Source of the DNA: Roseovarius sp. W115
Lineage (GTDB): Bacteria; Pseudomonadota; Alphaproteobacteria; Rhodobacterales; Rhodobacteraceae
Reading direction: 5' to 3'
DNA length: 64,000 bases
NCBI RefSeq assembly: GCF_032842945.2
Contig: NZ_CP146606.1
Coordinates: 868,001 to 932,000 of the forward strand
Shown here: positions 57,107-64,000 of the stretch, one piece after another
Layout of the letters: each line of letters begins with the position of its first letter
Position numbering within the stretch: the first letter of the stretch is position 1
The notes under the pieces: generated by a model
Databases searched by the model: none
What the model was told of the DNA's origin: nothing
What the model saw: the letters and a program-made list of their open reading frames with translations, nothing else
Position numbers and translations under genes: made by a program

Positions 57107-59564
57107 ATGACCACGCTTCGCATCGAAATTGACGGGATGACCTGCGCAGGCTGCGCCGGGCGGGCGGAGCGTGCCTTGCGGGCCGTGCCCGGGCTTGAGG
57201 ACACGCATGTCAATTTCGCCACGCGGTCTGCGCAGATCGACCCAAGCAAAGCCGCGCTCGGTGATATCACAAATGCGCTGAAATCAGCAGGCTACCCAGC
57301 GCGCCAGGCGCAGGTGACCTTGTCGATCCCGACTATGCATTGCGCTTCTTGCACCCGGCGGATCGAGGACCGCCTGATGCAAACGCGGGGCGTTGTGGCG
57401 GCCAATGTTAACCTCGCGACGCGCAGCGCGGACGTGACCTATCTTGAGGGAACAACCCAGCCGCAAAATCTGGCCCATGCCGTCACAGATGCAGGGTTCC
57501 CAGCCGAGCCCGTGGGTGAAGACACGAACGCAGACCTCTCGGACCGGCAAGCAGAAGAGATCACCCATACCCGTCGTATGATGATGATCGCTGCGGCGAT
57601 GACTTTGCCAGTGTTTGTCATGGAAATGGGTGGACATCTTGTCCCTGTGTTTCATCACTGGCTACACGGCACGTTCGGCACCACACAAATTTGGACGATG
57701 CAGTTTGCCCTAACCACGCTCGTTCTCCTCTGGCCCGGACGCGGGTTTTTCACTATTGGCATTCCGGCTCTTTTGCGCGGCGCGCCTGAGATGAACAGCC
57801 TTGTGGCGCTCGGCACGTCCGCCGCTTGGGCGTTTTCCACCGTGGCGCTCTTTGCCCCCGCGCTTTTGCCCGAAGGCACGCGTGCTGTTTATTTTGAGGC
57901 CGCGGCCGTTATCGTCACACTTGTCCTTTTGGGCCGCTGGCTGGAGGCGCGGGCGCGCGGGCAAACCGGCGTCGCAATCAAGCGCCTTATAGGGCTGCAA
58001 CCCAAGACAGCCCGGGTGGAACGCGATGGCACACCGCGTGACATTCCCATTTCTGAGGTCGTGCAGGGCGACATCCTGCATGTCCGCCCCGGTGAAAGCT
58101 TTGCCGTGGACGGCAAAGTCTTGTCTGGCGCGTCTTTTGTTGACAGAATCTATGATCTCAGGCGAGCCGGTGCCGGTTTCCAAAACCATAGGCGACACGG
58201 TGATTGGCGGCACAGTCAACGGCGACGGGCCTCTGACCTTCCGCGCCACGGGTGTTGGCGAAGACACCATGCTCGCGCGCATCATCGCGCTGGTCGAAGC
58301 CGCGCAGGGTGCCAAGCTGCCGATCCAGGCGCTGGCCGACCGCGTGGTGCGCATCTTTGTACCCATCGTCATGGCCATTGCAGCGTTGGCCGTTGCTGGC
58401 TGGCTGATCTTTGGCCCTGACCCTACCCTTGGTCTTGCTTTGGTCGCCGGGGTCTCGGTCCTGATCATCGCCTGCCCCTGCGCCATGGGGCTGGCCACGC
58501 CCACGTCGATCATGGTCGGCACAGGCCGCGCCGCTGACCTTGGTGTGCTCTTTCGCAAAGGCGATGCGCTGCAGCGATTGGCCGAGGCGCGCATCGTGGC
58601 CTTTGACAAAACCGGCACGCTCACCCAAGGCAAACCGAGCCTGACGCACATGACCCTTGCGCCTGGGTTTGACCGCCGCGAAACATTACGCCTCGTTGCC
58701 GCCGTCGAGGCGCAATCGGAACATCCTATTGCGCGTGCGATTGAAGCGGCAGCAGAAGAAGAAACCCTGCAAATTCCCACGGCAGAAAAAGCCACTGCCC
58801 TGCCCGGCTTTGGAATGCAGGCAGAGGCAGAAGGCCACACCGTGCTGGTGGGAGCCACGCGCCTGATGCAGCGCGAAGGGATTTCAACCGACGCTTTGGA
58901 GGGCGATCTGAGAACACTCGGCGCACGCGGGGAAACTCCCGTCTTTGCCGCCATTGATGGACAACTCGCCACCCTCATCGGTGTCTCTGACCCGCTCAAA
59001 CCCAATGCCAAAGCTGCGATAGATGCACTGCATACCGCAGGTCTCACAACAGCATTGATCACCGGCGACAGTCGCGCCACCGGGGCGGCCATCGCGAAAC
59101 AACTGGGCATCGACCATGTCGAGGCGGAGGTGTTGCCGGAAGACAAGCTCACCGCGCTGCAAGCCCTCAGGACACGCCACGGCACCGTGGCCTTTGTCGG
59201 CGACGGGATCAACGACGCGCCCGCACTGGCCGAAGCCGATATCGGTATCGCCATGGGCACCGGCACGGATGTGGCCATTGAGGCGGCAGATACCGTGCTG
59301 ATGTCCGGCGACCCGTTGGGCGTGCTCAACGCGCTGCGGCTCTCACGCAAGACATTGGGCAACATACGGCAGAACCTCTTTTGGGCGTTTGCTTACAATG
59401 TCGCCCTGATCCCGGTGGCCGCAGGTGTGCTCTACCCGCTGACCGGTCAGCTTCTGTCGCCCATGCTGGCCGCAGGGGCAATGGCGCTCAGTTCAGTGTT
59501 CGTGGTCAGCAACGCGCTGCGCCTGCGGCATGTGCGCCCGGTTGAGATTGGAGACACGCCATGA
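57107..59564 (+). CDS. copA: Copper-exporting P1B-type ATPase, frame broken by a one-base insertion
   Basis: Exports Cu(I) from the cytoplasm. Two frames overlap near 58145. Removing one base there (GTTGACAGAATC to GTTGACGAATC) restores [15 protein letters not shown], the conserved actuator-domain TGE region, and gives 818 residues (2458 bases minus one is divisible by three). In order: two heavy-metal domains (GMTCAGC near residue 10; TMHCASC near 76), membrane helices, the actuator loop, the CPC metal channel [12 protein letters not shown], the phosphorylation site DKTGTLTQG, and the hinge [14 protein letters not shown]. The break could be real or a sequence error. Its stop overlaps the cueR start by four bases. 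Confidence 0.92.
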
Positions 59565-59947
59565 ACATCAAGGACGTCTCCGCACAAACCGGTCTGCCTG
59601 CCAAGACAATCCGCTATTACGAGGATATCGGCCTCGTCCGCCCGGACCGCAGCGCCAATGGCTACCGGGTGTTCAGCGACACCCAAATCCACAAACTTGC
59701 CTTTCTGGGCAGGTCACGGGCGTTGGGCTTCTCCATTGAAGACTGCCGCACCCTGCTGGCGCTCTATGAAGACAACAGCCGCGCCAGTGCGGATGTGAAG
59801 GCGGTGGCCGAGGAGCATCTCAGCCAAATTGGTGAGAAGATTGCGCAACTGGAGGCGATGCGGGACACATTGCGCACATTGGTTCAAAGCTGCGCGGGGG
59901 ATGCGCGTCCGGACTGTCCAATTTTGAAGGATCTGGCGCGGGGATGA
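59561..59947 (+). CDS. cueR: Cu(I)-responsive MerR-family regulator CueR
   Basis: A 128-residue activator of copper-export genes. N-terminal winged helix [40 protein letters not shown], a dimerisation helix, and a C-terminal metal loop CAGDARPDC with the CX7C spacing of CueR/HmrR Cu(I) sensors. Serine rather than cysteine in the SRASADVK region suits a monovalent-metal sensor. Coupled to copA by a four-base overlap and predicted to act at the promoter at 57050-57080, so the operon is self-regulated. Confidence 0.94.
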   Translation: MNIKDVSAQTGLPAKTIRYYEDIGLVRPDRSANGYRVFSDTQIHKLAFLGRSRALGFSIEDCRTLLALYEDNSRASADVKAVAEEHLSQIGEKIAQLEAMRDTLRTLVQSCAGDARPDCPILKDLARG

Positions 59948-59957
59948 GGGTTAGGAT

Positions 59958-60098
59958 GGTGGGATGAAATCCCACCCTACGGCATTGAAATGTTTCGCGC
60001 GCGAAACGCTTTAAGCCCTTGTTAGAGTTTGCGCCTTTGCGATGTGAGACGCAAGTCGCGCGGATGACCGCAGATGTAGGGTGGGATTTCACCCCACC
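59958..60098. repeat. REPIN-like doublet of two inverted REP palindromes downstream of cueR
   Basis: One palindrome at 59958-59980 (GGTGGGAT, GAA, ATCCCACC, then CTAC) faces another at 60076-60098 (GTAG head, then GGTGGGATTTCACCCCACC). The CTAC/GTAG heads point inward with 95 bases between, so it is the long version of the doublet at 4218-4278. Inside it is a perfect 16-base palindrome GTTTCGCGCGCGAAAC at 59992-60007. The whole lies in the convergent gap between cueR and the FAD oxidoreductase gene. Confidence 0.85.
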
Positions 60099-60104
60099 TC
60101 CCTC

Positions 60105-61436
60105 TCACAACTCCCGCCCGGCCTTCCACTCGCCCCATTTCATCGTCGCGGTCGCTCCGAGATAGGTAAACGGCAAGGGCGGCAGGCGAGAGGGTTCCCC
60201 CTGCCCCATCACGTCCGTCACAGTCTCACTCTCGACGCCCGAGGCCATCTCCGCCATCGCCATCCCGTGCAGCGTGCCCCGCGCAAGGCCAAGCCCATTC
60301 TGGCAGCAGGCGGCATAAAGCCCCTTCTCCACTTCCCCCAAGGCGGGCGCGCCGTTCCAACTCAAGCAGAGACGCCCGCCCCAGCGGTGCTCCATCTCGA
60401 CGCCCTCAAGCATGGGAAAGCGCGCGGCGAAGGACCGGTCATGCGTGCGGCCCATCGCGGCCACGCGGGCCTCTGACACCTTAAGGCTGGGATCATAGGT
60501 CACCCGGTTGCGCATGATGATCCGCGTGCCGCCTGTCCCATTGATCTTGCGCACCGTGCTGCCCATGGGGTCGGCTGGTGTAAGACCCCACTGTGCCGCC
60601 CCGCCCAATCGCTTGCTCTGCGCCTCCGTCAGAGCGCGGGTCATGGAGCCGTAGAGGAACACATGCAAAAGCCGCCCCTTGAAATGCCCAAAGCTGTTGG
60701 CATGGCCGTTGACGGCCAGAATGACCTTGGGCGCGGTGATCTGACCTTTTGGGGTTTTGGCGACCCAATCGCCTCGCCGCTCCAATGCGACGACCGGCGT
60801 GTTTTCAAAGATCTGAATGCGGTTGCTGGCCAATGCGCTGGCAACTCCACGCACAAAAAGCACAGGCTGCAGCATCGCTGTTCCCGGCGTGTAAAGCCCG
60901 CTTTGATAGTAATCCGACCCGGTCAAATCACGCATCGCTGCGGCATTAAGCACTTCATGCGCCTCACCCATCCGCGTCAGGTGCGCGGCATAGTCGAGAT
61001 TGTGCTGATGTCCCTTGGCGCTGGCGGCGGCGTTGGTCTTGCCAGATTGGGTAAATGCCTCTGCGCTCAACCCATATTCCGCTGCCATCTCAGCAGCAAA
61101 ACCGATGGCCCTTCTGTTCATCCGGGTCTGCGCGATATCTCTTTCCAACGCCCCGCCGTAATCCTCGGACGCCAGATCATGTGGCAGGTCGATCATAAAG
61201 CCGGAGTTGCGCCCGGCAGGACCCTCACCGATCCGCTTGGCATCCAGCAGCACAATCCGCGCATCGGGGTGCAACTGGCTGAGCCGCCGAACCGCCGACA
61301 ACCCAGCAAAGCCGCCACCGATCACAAGCCAATCCGCCGTGGTTTCAGCCTCCAACATCTGCGCTGGTGCTGCGTCGGGCAAAATCGCGTTCCACCCCGT
61401 GACACCGGGGTCGCAGGGCATTTGGGTGATCTTCAT
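60105..61436 (-). CDS. FAD-dependent oxidoreductase (DAO family)
   Basis: A 443-residue flavoprotein of the D-amino-acid oxidase / glycine oxidase-like superfamily. The dinucleotide motif is WLVIGGGFAGLSAVRRLSQLHPDARIVLLDAKRIGEGPAGRNSGFM (about residues 35-80). The C-terminal part has LEGVEMEHRWGGRLCLSWNGAPALGEVEKGLYAACCQNGLGLARGTLHGMAMAE, the second FAD-contact region. Related proteins oxidise secondary or primary amines (gamma-glutamylputrescine oxidase type). It is last in the P450-SDR-SDR operon and overlaps the SDR gene by four bases, so it probably serves the same catabolic path; substrate unknown. Confidence 0.87.
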   Translation of the reverse strand: MKITQMPCDPGVTGWNAILPDAAPAQMLEAETTADWLVIGGGFAGLSAVRRLSQLHPDARIVLLDAKRIGEGPAGRNSGFMIDLPHDLASEDYGGALERDIAQTRMNRRAIGFAAEMAAEYGLSAEAFTQSGKTNAAASAKGHQHNLDYAAHLTRMGEAHEVLNAAAMRDLTGSDYYQSGLYTPGTAMLQPVLFVRGVASALASNRIQIFENTPVVALERRGDWVAKTPKGQITAPKVILAVNGHANSFGHFKGRLLHVFLYGSMTRALTEAQSKRLGGAAQWGLTPADPMGSTVRKINGTGGTRIIMRNRVTYDPSLKVSEARVAAMGRTHDRSFAARFPMLEGVEMEHRWGGRLCLSWNGAPALGEVEKGLYAACCQNGLGLARGTLHGMAMAEMASGVESETVTDVMGQGEPSRLPPLPFTYLGATATMKWGEWKAGREL

Positions 61437-62164
61437 GGCAGGCTGAGCTGAGCCATACGGCCCCCATCGATGGTCCAGACCTGACCGGTGACAAAACTCG
61501 CATCGTCGCTCGCCAGCCAGCAGATAAGCTGTGCCACCTCCTCGGGTGCGCCCGTGCGGCGGATGGGGTGAATGCCACCGATCTCGGCGCGAAACGCATT
61601 GGGGTCAGGCATGCTCTCAATGAAATCCTCATTGAGCGGCGTGTCGATCCAGCCCGGCGCAACCGCGTTGCATCGCACACCCTCCGGGCCATGATCCACC
61701 GCCACCGCGCGCGTGAGCCCGTGCAGCCCGGCCTTCGACGCGCCATAGGCGGGATGGCGGGGGTTGTTCCCCAGCCCCTCGATTGAGCCCACATTCACGA
61801 TCGCGCCACCACTCACTTTCAGCAAAGTCATAGCATGGCGCATCAGCAAGAATGGCGCTGTGAGGTTGACCTGAATTTGCAGATGCCAATCCGCTTCAGG
61901 GCTTTCCTCCACCGTGCCTTCTCGCATCACCCCGGCATTGTTGATCAGAATATCCAGGCGACCTGCAAGGGATTTGACCTGCTCCATCACAGCTTGAGGT
62001 GCGGTTGGATCGGCAAAATCTGCCGTGATATCCTCATGATCAGAGGACCCGCGCTGTGCACAAAAGACCCGTGCGCCACCCTCTGCCAGAAGGGCCGCTG
62101 TCGCCGCGCCCATGCCGCTGGATGCCCCTGTAACGAGTGCGGTTTTTCCCTCAAAGCGGCTCAT
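61433..62164 (-). CDS. SDR family oxidoreductase
   Basis: A 243-residue classical short-chain dehydrogenase. Cofactor motif ALVTGASSGMGAATA, NNAGVMREG, catalytic serine in VNVGSIEGLGNNPRH, YGASKAG as YxxxK, and C-terminal ASFVTGQVWTIDGGRM. The start ATG at 62164 overlaps the stop of the (frame-restored) upstream SDR gene, and its own stop overlaps the FAD gene start. Part of the four-gene P450 operon; it probably oxidises a hydroxyl or reduces a ketone on the pathway intermediate. Confidence 0.9.
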   Translation of the reverse strand: MSRFEGKTALVTGASSGMGAATAALLAEGGARVFCAQRGSSDHEDITADFADPTAPQAVMEQVKSLAGRLDILINNAGVMREGTVEESPEADWHLQIQVNLTAPFLLMRHAMTLLKVSGGAIVNVGSIEGLGNNPRHPAYGASKAGLHGLTRAVAVDHGPEGVRCNAVAPGWIDTPLNEDFIESMPDPNAFRAEIGGIHPIRRTGAPEEVAQLICWLASDDASFVTGQVWTIDGGRMAQLSLP

Positions 62165-62891
62165 ATCACAGGCTTCCCACCATTGACCTCAACCAACGCG
62201 CCACACATGTACCGCGCGGCATCGGAGGCGAGAAAGAGCATCACATCGACGATCTCCTGCGGGCTGGCGATATGGCCCACCGGGACGCTGGCATTGAGCT
62301 CGTCAATCGCCTTCTCCGGGTCCAACCCCGGATCGCGAAACCGGTGCGCAACATGGGTGTGTCGACTTCATTTGGACAGACCGCGTTCACACGAATGCCC
62401 TGATGCGCGTGGTCCCGGCCCAGGCATTGCGTGAGAGACGCCACCGCCGCTTTGCTCATGACATAAAGTGGGTGGTTGGCCCCGGGGCGCAGGCCCCAGC
62501 AGGACGACGTGTTCACAATTGCCCCACCCCCGCGCGCAGTCAGGATCGGCACAGCGGCGCGGCAAATGCGAAACGGCGCCTCGACATTGACACCCATGGT
62601 CAAGCTCCAGTCTGCATCGCTTGTCTCGGTTATGTCGCCACGTGTAATGACCCCGGCATTGTTGAAGACCATGTCGAGACCACCAAGGGCCGCCTCGGCC
62701 TGTCCCGGCAAGGCATCACAGAACGCCCCATCGAGCAGATCTCCATCGAGATGCGCATCGGCCTCTACCCCGCTACTGTCGCGATCACTTACCGCCACGC
62801 GCGCGCCTTCGGCGCGCAAGCTTGCGGCAAGGACCACGCCAATCCCGCCCGCACCTCCGGTGACAAGCGCTGATTTCCCTTCAAATCGCAT
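62161..62891 (-). CDS. SDR family oxidoreductase, frame broken by a one-base loss
   Basis: The first frame is a normal SDR (ALVTGGAGGIGVVLA, NNAGVITRG, NTSSCWGLRPGANHPLYVMSKAA with YxxxK) up to RTGFAIRG, then becomes arginine-rich nonsense. Restoring one base in the four-C run at 62326-62329 gives GLDPEKAIDELNASVPVGHI and a natural ending with YMCGALVEVNGGKPVI and a stop at 62161-62163. That is 243 residues, and 731 bases plus one is divisible by three. The stop then overlaps the next gene start (ATGA), which supports the repair. I start at ATG 62891, with GAGGTGG upstream. Overlaps the P450 end by 11 bases. Confidence 0.88.
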
Positions 62892-64000
62892 GATCCACCT
62901 CATATCGAATGGGCAGGCTTAGTGCGCCCGTGTTGCCACTGTCGGGTAGCCACTCTGGCGTGCCGTCGTAGGACACTGTGCGAAACGTCCGGCGCAGCGC
63001 CGCGAGCGCACAGGCCGTGTCGGTGCGTGCCACGAAATGCCCGATGCAATGATGTGCACCGCCGCCAAAGCCAAAGTGCTTGCGACGCTTCGCCTTGATG
63101 TCAAAGGAAGGGTCTTCGCAAATTTCAGGGTCGCGCGCACTGGCGTGAACCAGAAGATGCAGCACCGTGCCTTTGGCGATATGAACGCCGTCGAGATCGA
63201 CATCTTCCATTGCTTCGCGTGTGGCCCAAGTGGTGGTCGGACGGGCGCGGATGAATTCCTCAACGGCGGCAGGGATCAGGGACGCATCGTTCCGCAGCGC
63301 GCGCCATTGATCCGAATTCTCGATAAAAAGCGACAGCCCAAGTCCCAGCAAGGCGCGCGTCGTATCCACCCCTCCAAAGATTGAGATCACGATGGTATTG
63401 AGAAGTTCTTCGTAGCTGCAATCGCCGTTGCGATGAAATTCCGCCACCATGCGCGCCACGTAAGAGCTGCTATCGCGGCCCTTGCGCACCTTGCCGACAA
63501 GTTTGTCGGAAAGATCGAACAACGTCTCGCAGGCCTTGTTGAATCGCGCCTGATACTTGGGCGCCTCAATCCCCATGGCCAGACCGAGATCAGCGGCATT
63601 GTGGGCCACCAGCGGCCAGTCTTGGCGATCCATCCCCAGAAGCGTGGTGATCGCCTGCCCGGCGAAGGGCTCGCAAAAGGCGGTTTGGAATTCACAGTGA
63701 TCCTTTTCGCGCAGAGTTTTGCATAGATCCTGGGCAATCTCATCAAAGGCGGGCTTGAGGCTGCGCACATAGTCTTCTCTTAGCGCCGGGATCGCCAGGG
63801 CGCGCAGTTTTTGGTGCTCTGCACCTTCTCGGCCGATAACCGATGCACGCCAGAAATCGGCAAAGCTGCCTTCGATGCCCACCGTGTCAGGCCAGTTGTG
63901 GCTGCCCTGTCGGAAGCGCCGGTCGCGCAGAATTTTGCCCACCTGCCGATAGCGCAGCACCGCGAGACCAAAGGGCGTCTCGGCGCACCAATGGGTATCG
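62881..64000 (-). CDS. Cytochrome P450, 5' end beyond the window
   Basis: At least 372 residues are present; the frame stays open to the right edge (DTHWCAETPFGLA precedes the first in-frame GTG), so the start lies outside. The oxygen-binding helix shows ISIFGGVDTTRALLGLGL (G-G-V-D-T-T), the ExxR-region is degenerate around LIPAAVEEFIRARPTTTWATREA, and the haem-ligand motif is FGFGGGAHHCIGHFVAR. It resembles bacterial soluble class I P450s, which need a ferredoxin partner; none is visible here. It leads a coupled operon with two SDRs and an amine-oxidase-like flavoprotein. Substrate unknown. Confidence 0.93.
   Translation of the reverse strand, partial: DTHWCAETPFGLAVLRYRQVGKILRDRRFRQGSHNWPDTVGIEGSFADFWRASVIGREGAEHQKLRALAIPALREDYVRSLKPAFDEIAQDLCKTLREKDHCEFQTAFCEPFAGQAITTLLGMDRQDWPLVAHNAADLGLAMGIEAPKYQARFNKACETLFDLSDKLVGKVRKGRDSSSYVARMVAEFHRNGDCSYEELLNTIVISIFGGVDTTRALLGLGLSLFIENSDQWRALRNDASLIPAAVEEFIRARPTTTWATREAMEDVDLDGVHIAKGTVLHLLVHASARDPEICEDPSFDIKAKRRKHFGFGGGAHHCIGHFVARTDTACALAALRRTFRTVSYDGTPEWLPDSGNTGALSLPIRYEVDHAI

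Noticed and set aside
59992..60007. parS-like centromere site
   Set aside because: GTTTC and GAAAC arms match parS, but the centre is six bases (GCGCGC) rather than four (ACGT), there is one copy only, and no parAB nearby.

Overview
This window is a stretch of core chromosome from an alphaproteobacterium of the Rhodobacteraceae, most likely the marine Roseobacter group. I judge this from gene content and order, not from a search. The signs are: the F1 ATP synthase operon in the order atpHAGDC without F0 genes; the block of a 52-residue protein, murA, DUF2948, hisD, then UPF0262 and a low-molecular-weight phosphatase; the ExbB / OmpA-like / ChaC / DUF2125 / extensin-like / tyrC / hisC block; a Hint-domain protein; and a CtrA-type TTAA-N7-TTAA site. 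G+C is high (roughly 60% by eye) almost everywhere. The exception is a small AT-richer patch at about 27.2-27.7 kb.

Layout. 0-3.7 kb: threonine aldolase, DUF2177, a DsbA-like isomerase, prs, an H-type lectin. 3.7-8.7 kb: ATP synthase F1 operon (minus strand). 9.1-13.6 kb: VanZ-like, methyltransferase, gloB, clpA. 13.6-21.6 kb: an ExbB-like / OmpA-like motor pair, chaC, DUF2125, extensin-like lipoprotein, tyrC-hisC, rpsD. 21.8-26.4 kb: Hint protein, Asp/maleate racemase family, then a tightly overlapping operon from UPF0262 to a GNAT acetyltransferase. 26.5-27.8 kb: a REP-associated tyrosine transposase (RAYT) with its palindromes and an orphan gene, lying between hisD and UPF0262. 27.8-31.2 kb: hisD, DUF2948, murA, tRNA-Thr. 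31.5-37.1 kb: the cell-elongation operon mreBCD-mrdA-mrdB. 37-42 kb: ghrA, sseB, UDG-like, pncA, trhO, kdsD. 42.2-45.3 kb: a GDP-deoxysugar cassette whose signature points to GDP-colitose rather than GDP-fucose or an aminosugar. 45.5-53.9 kb: SDR, isochorismatase-type hydrolase, YcaQ-like, panBC, M20 peptidase, gph, rpe. 54-57 kb: acyl-CoA ligase / phosphotransferase / thioesterase operon. 57-60 kb: copA-cueR with a clear CueR promoter. 60.1-64 kb: a translationally coupled P450 - SDR - SDR - FAD oxidoreductase operon that runs off the right edge.

Two window-wide patterns stand out. First, a family of short GTAG-headed palindromes is paired into REPIN-like doublets at 4.2 and 60.0 kb and surrounds the RAYT gene at 26.6-27.2 kb; one copy lies in frame inside the RAYT gene. 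Second, seven conserved genes (vanZ-like, OmpA-like, Hint, murA, thioesterase, copA, one SDR) are each broken by exactly one single-base indel. Six are one-base losses, mostly in G/C or A runs. murA is normally essential, so most of these are probably sequence errors and I annotate the genes as if intact.

The genes are mostly housekeeping: envelope growth (mre/mrd, murA, kdsD, colitose cassette), energy (atp), histidine and tyrosine synthesis, pantothenate synthesis and copper defence. I see no prophage, CRISPR array, rRNA or plasmid functions.
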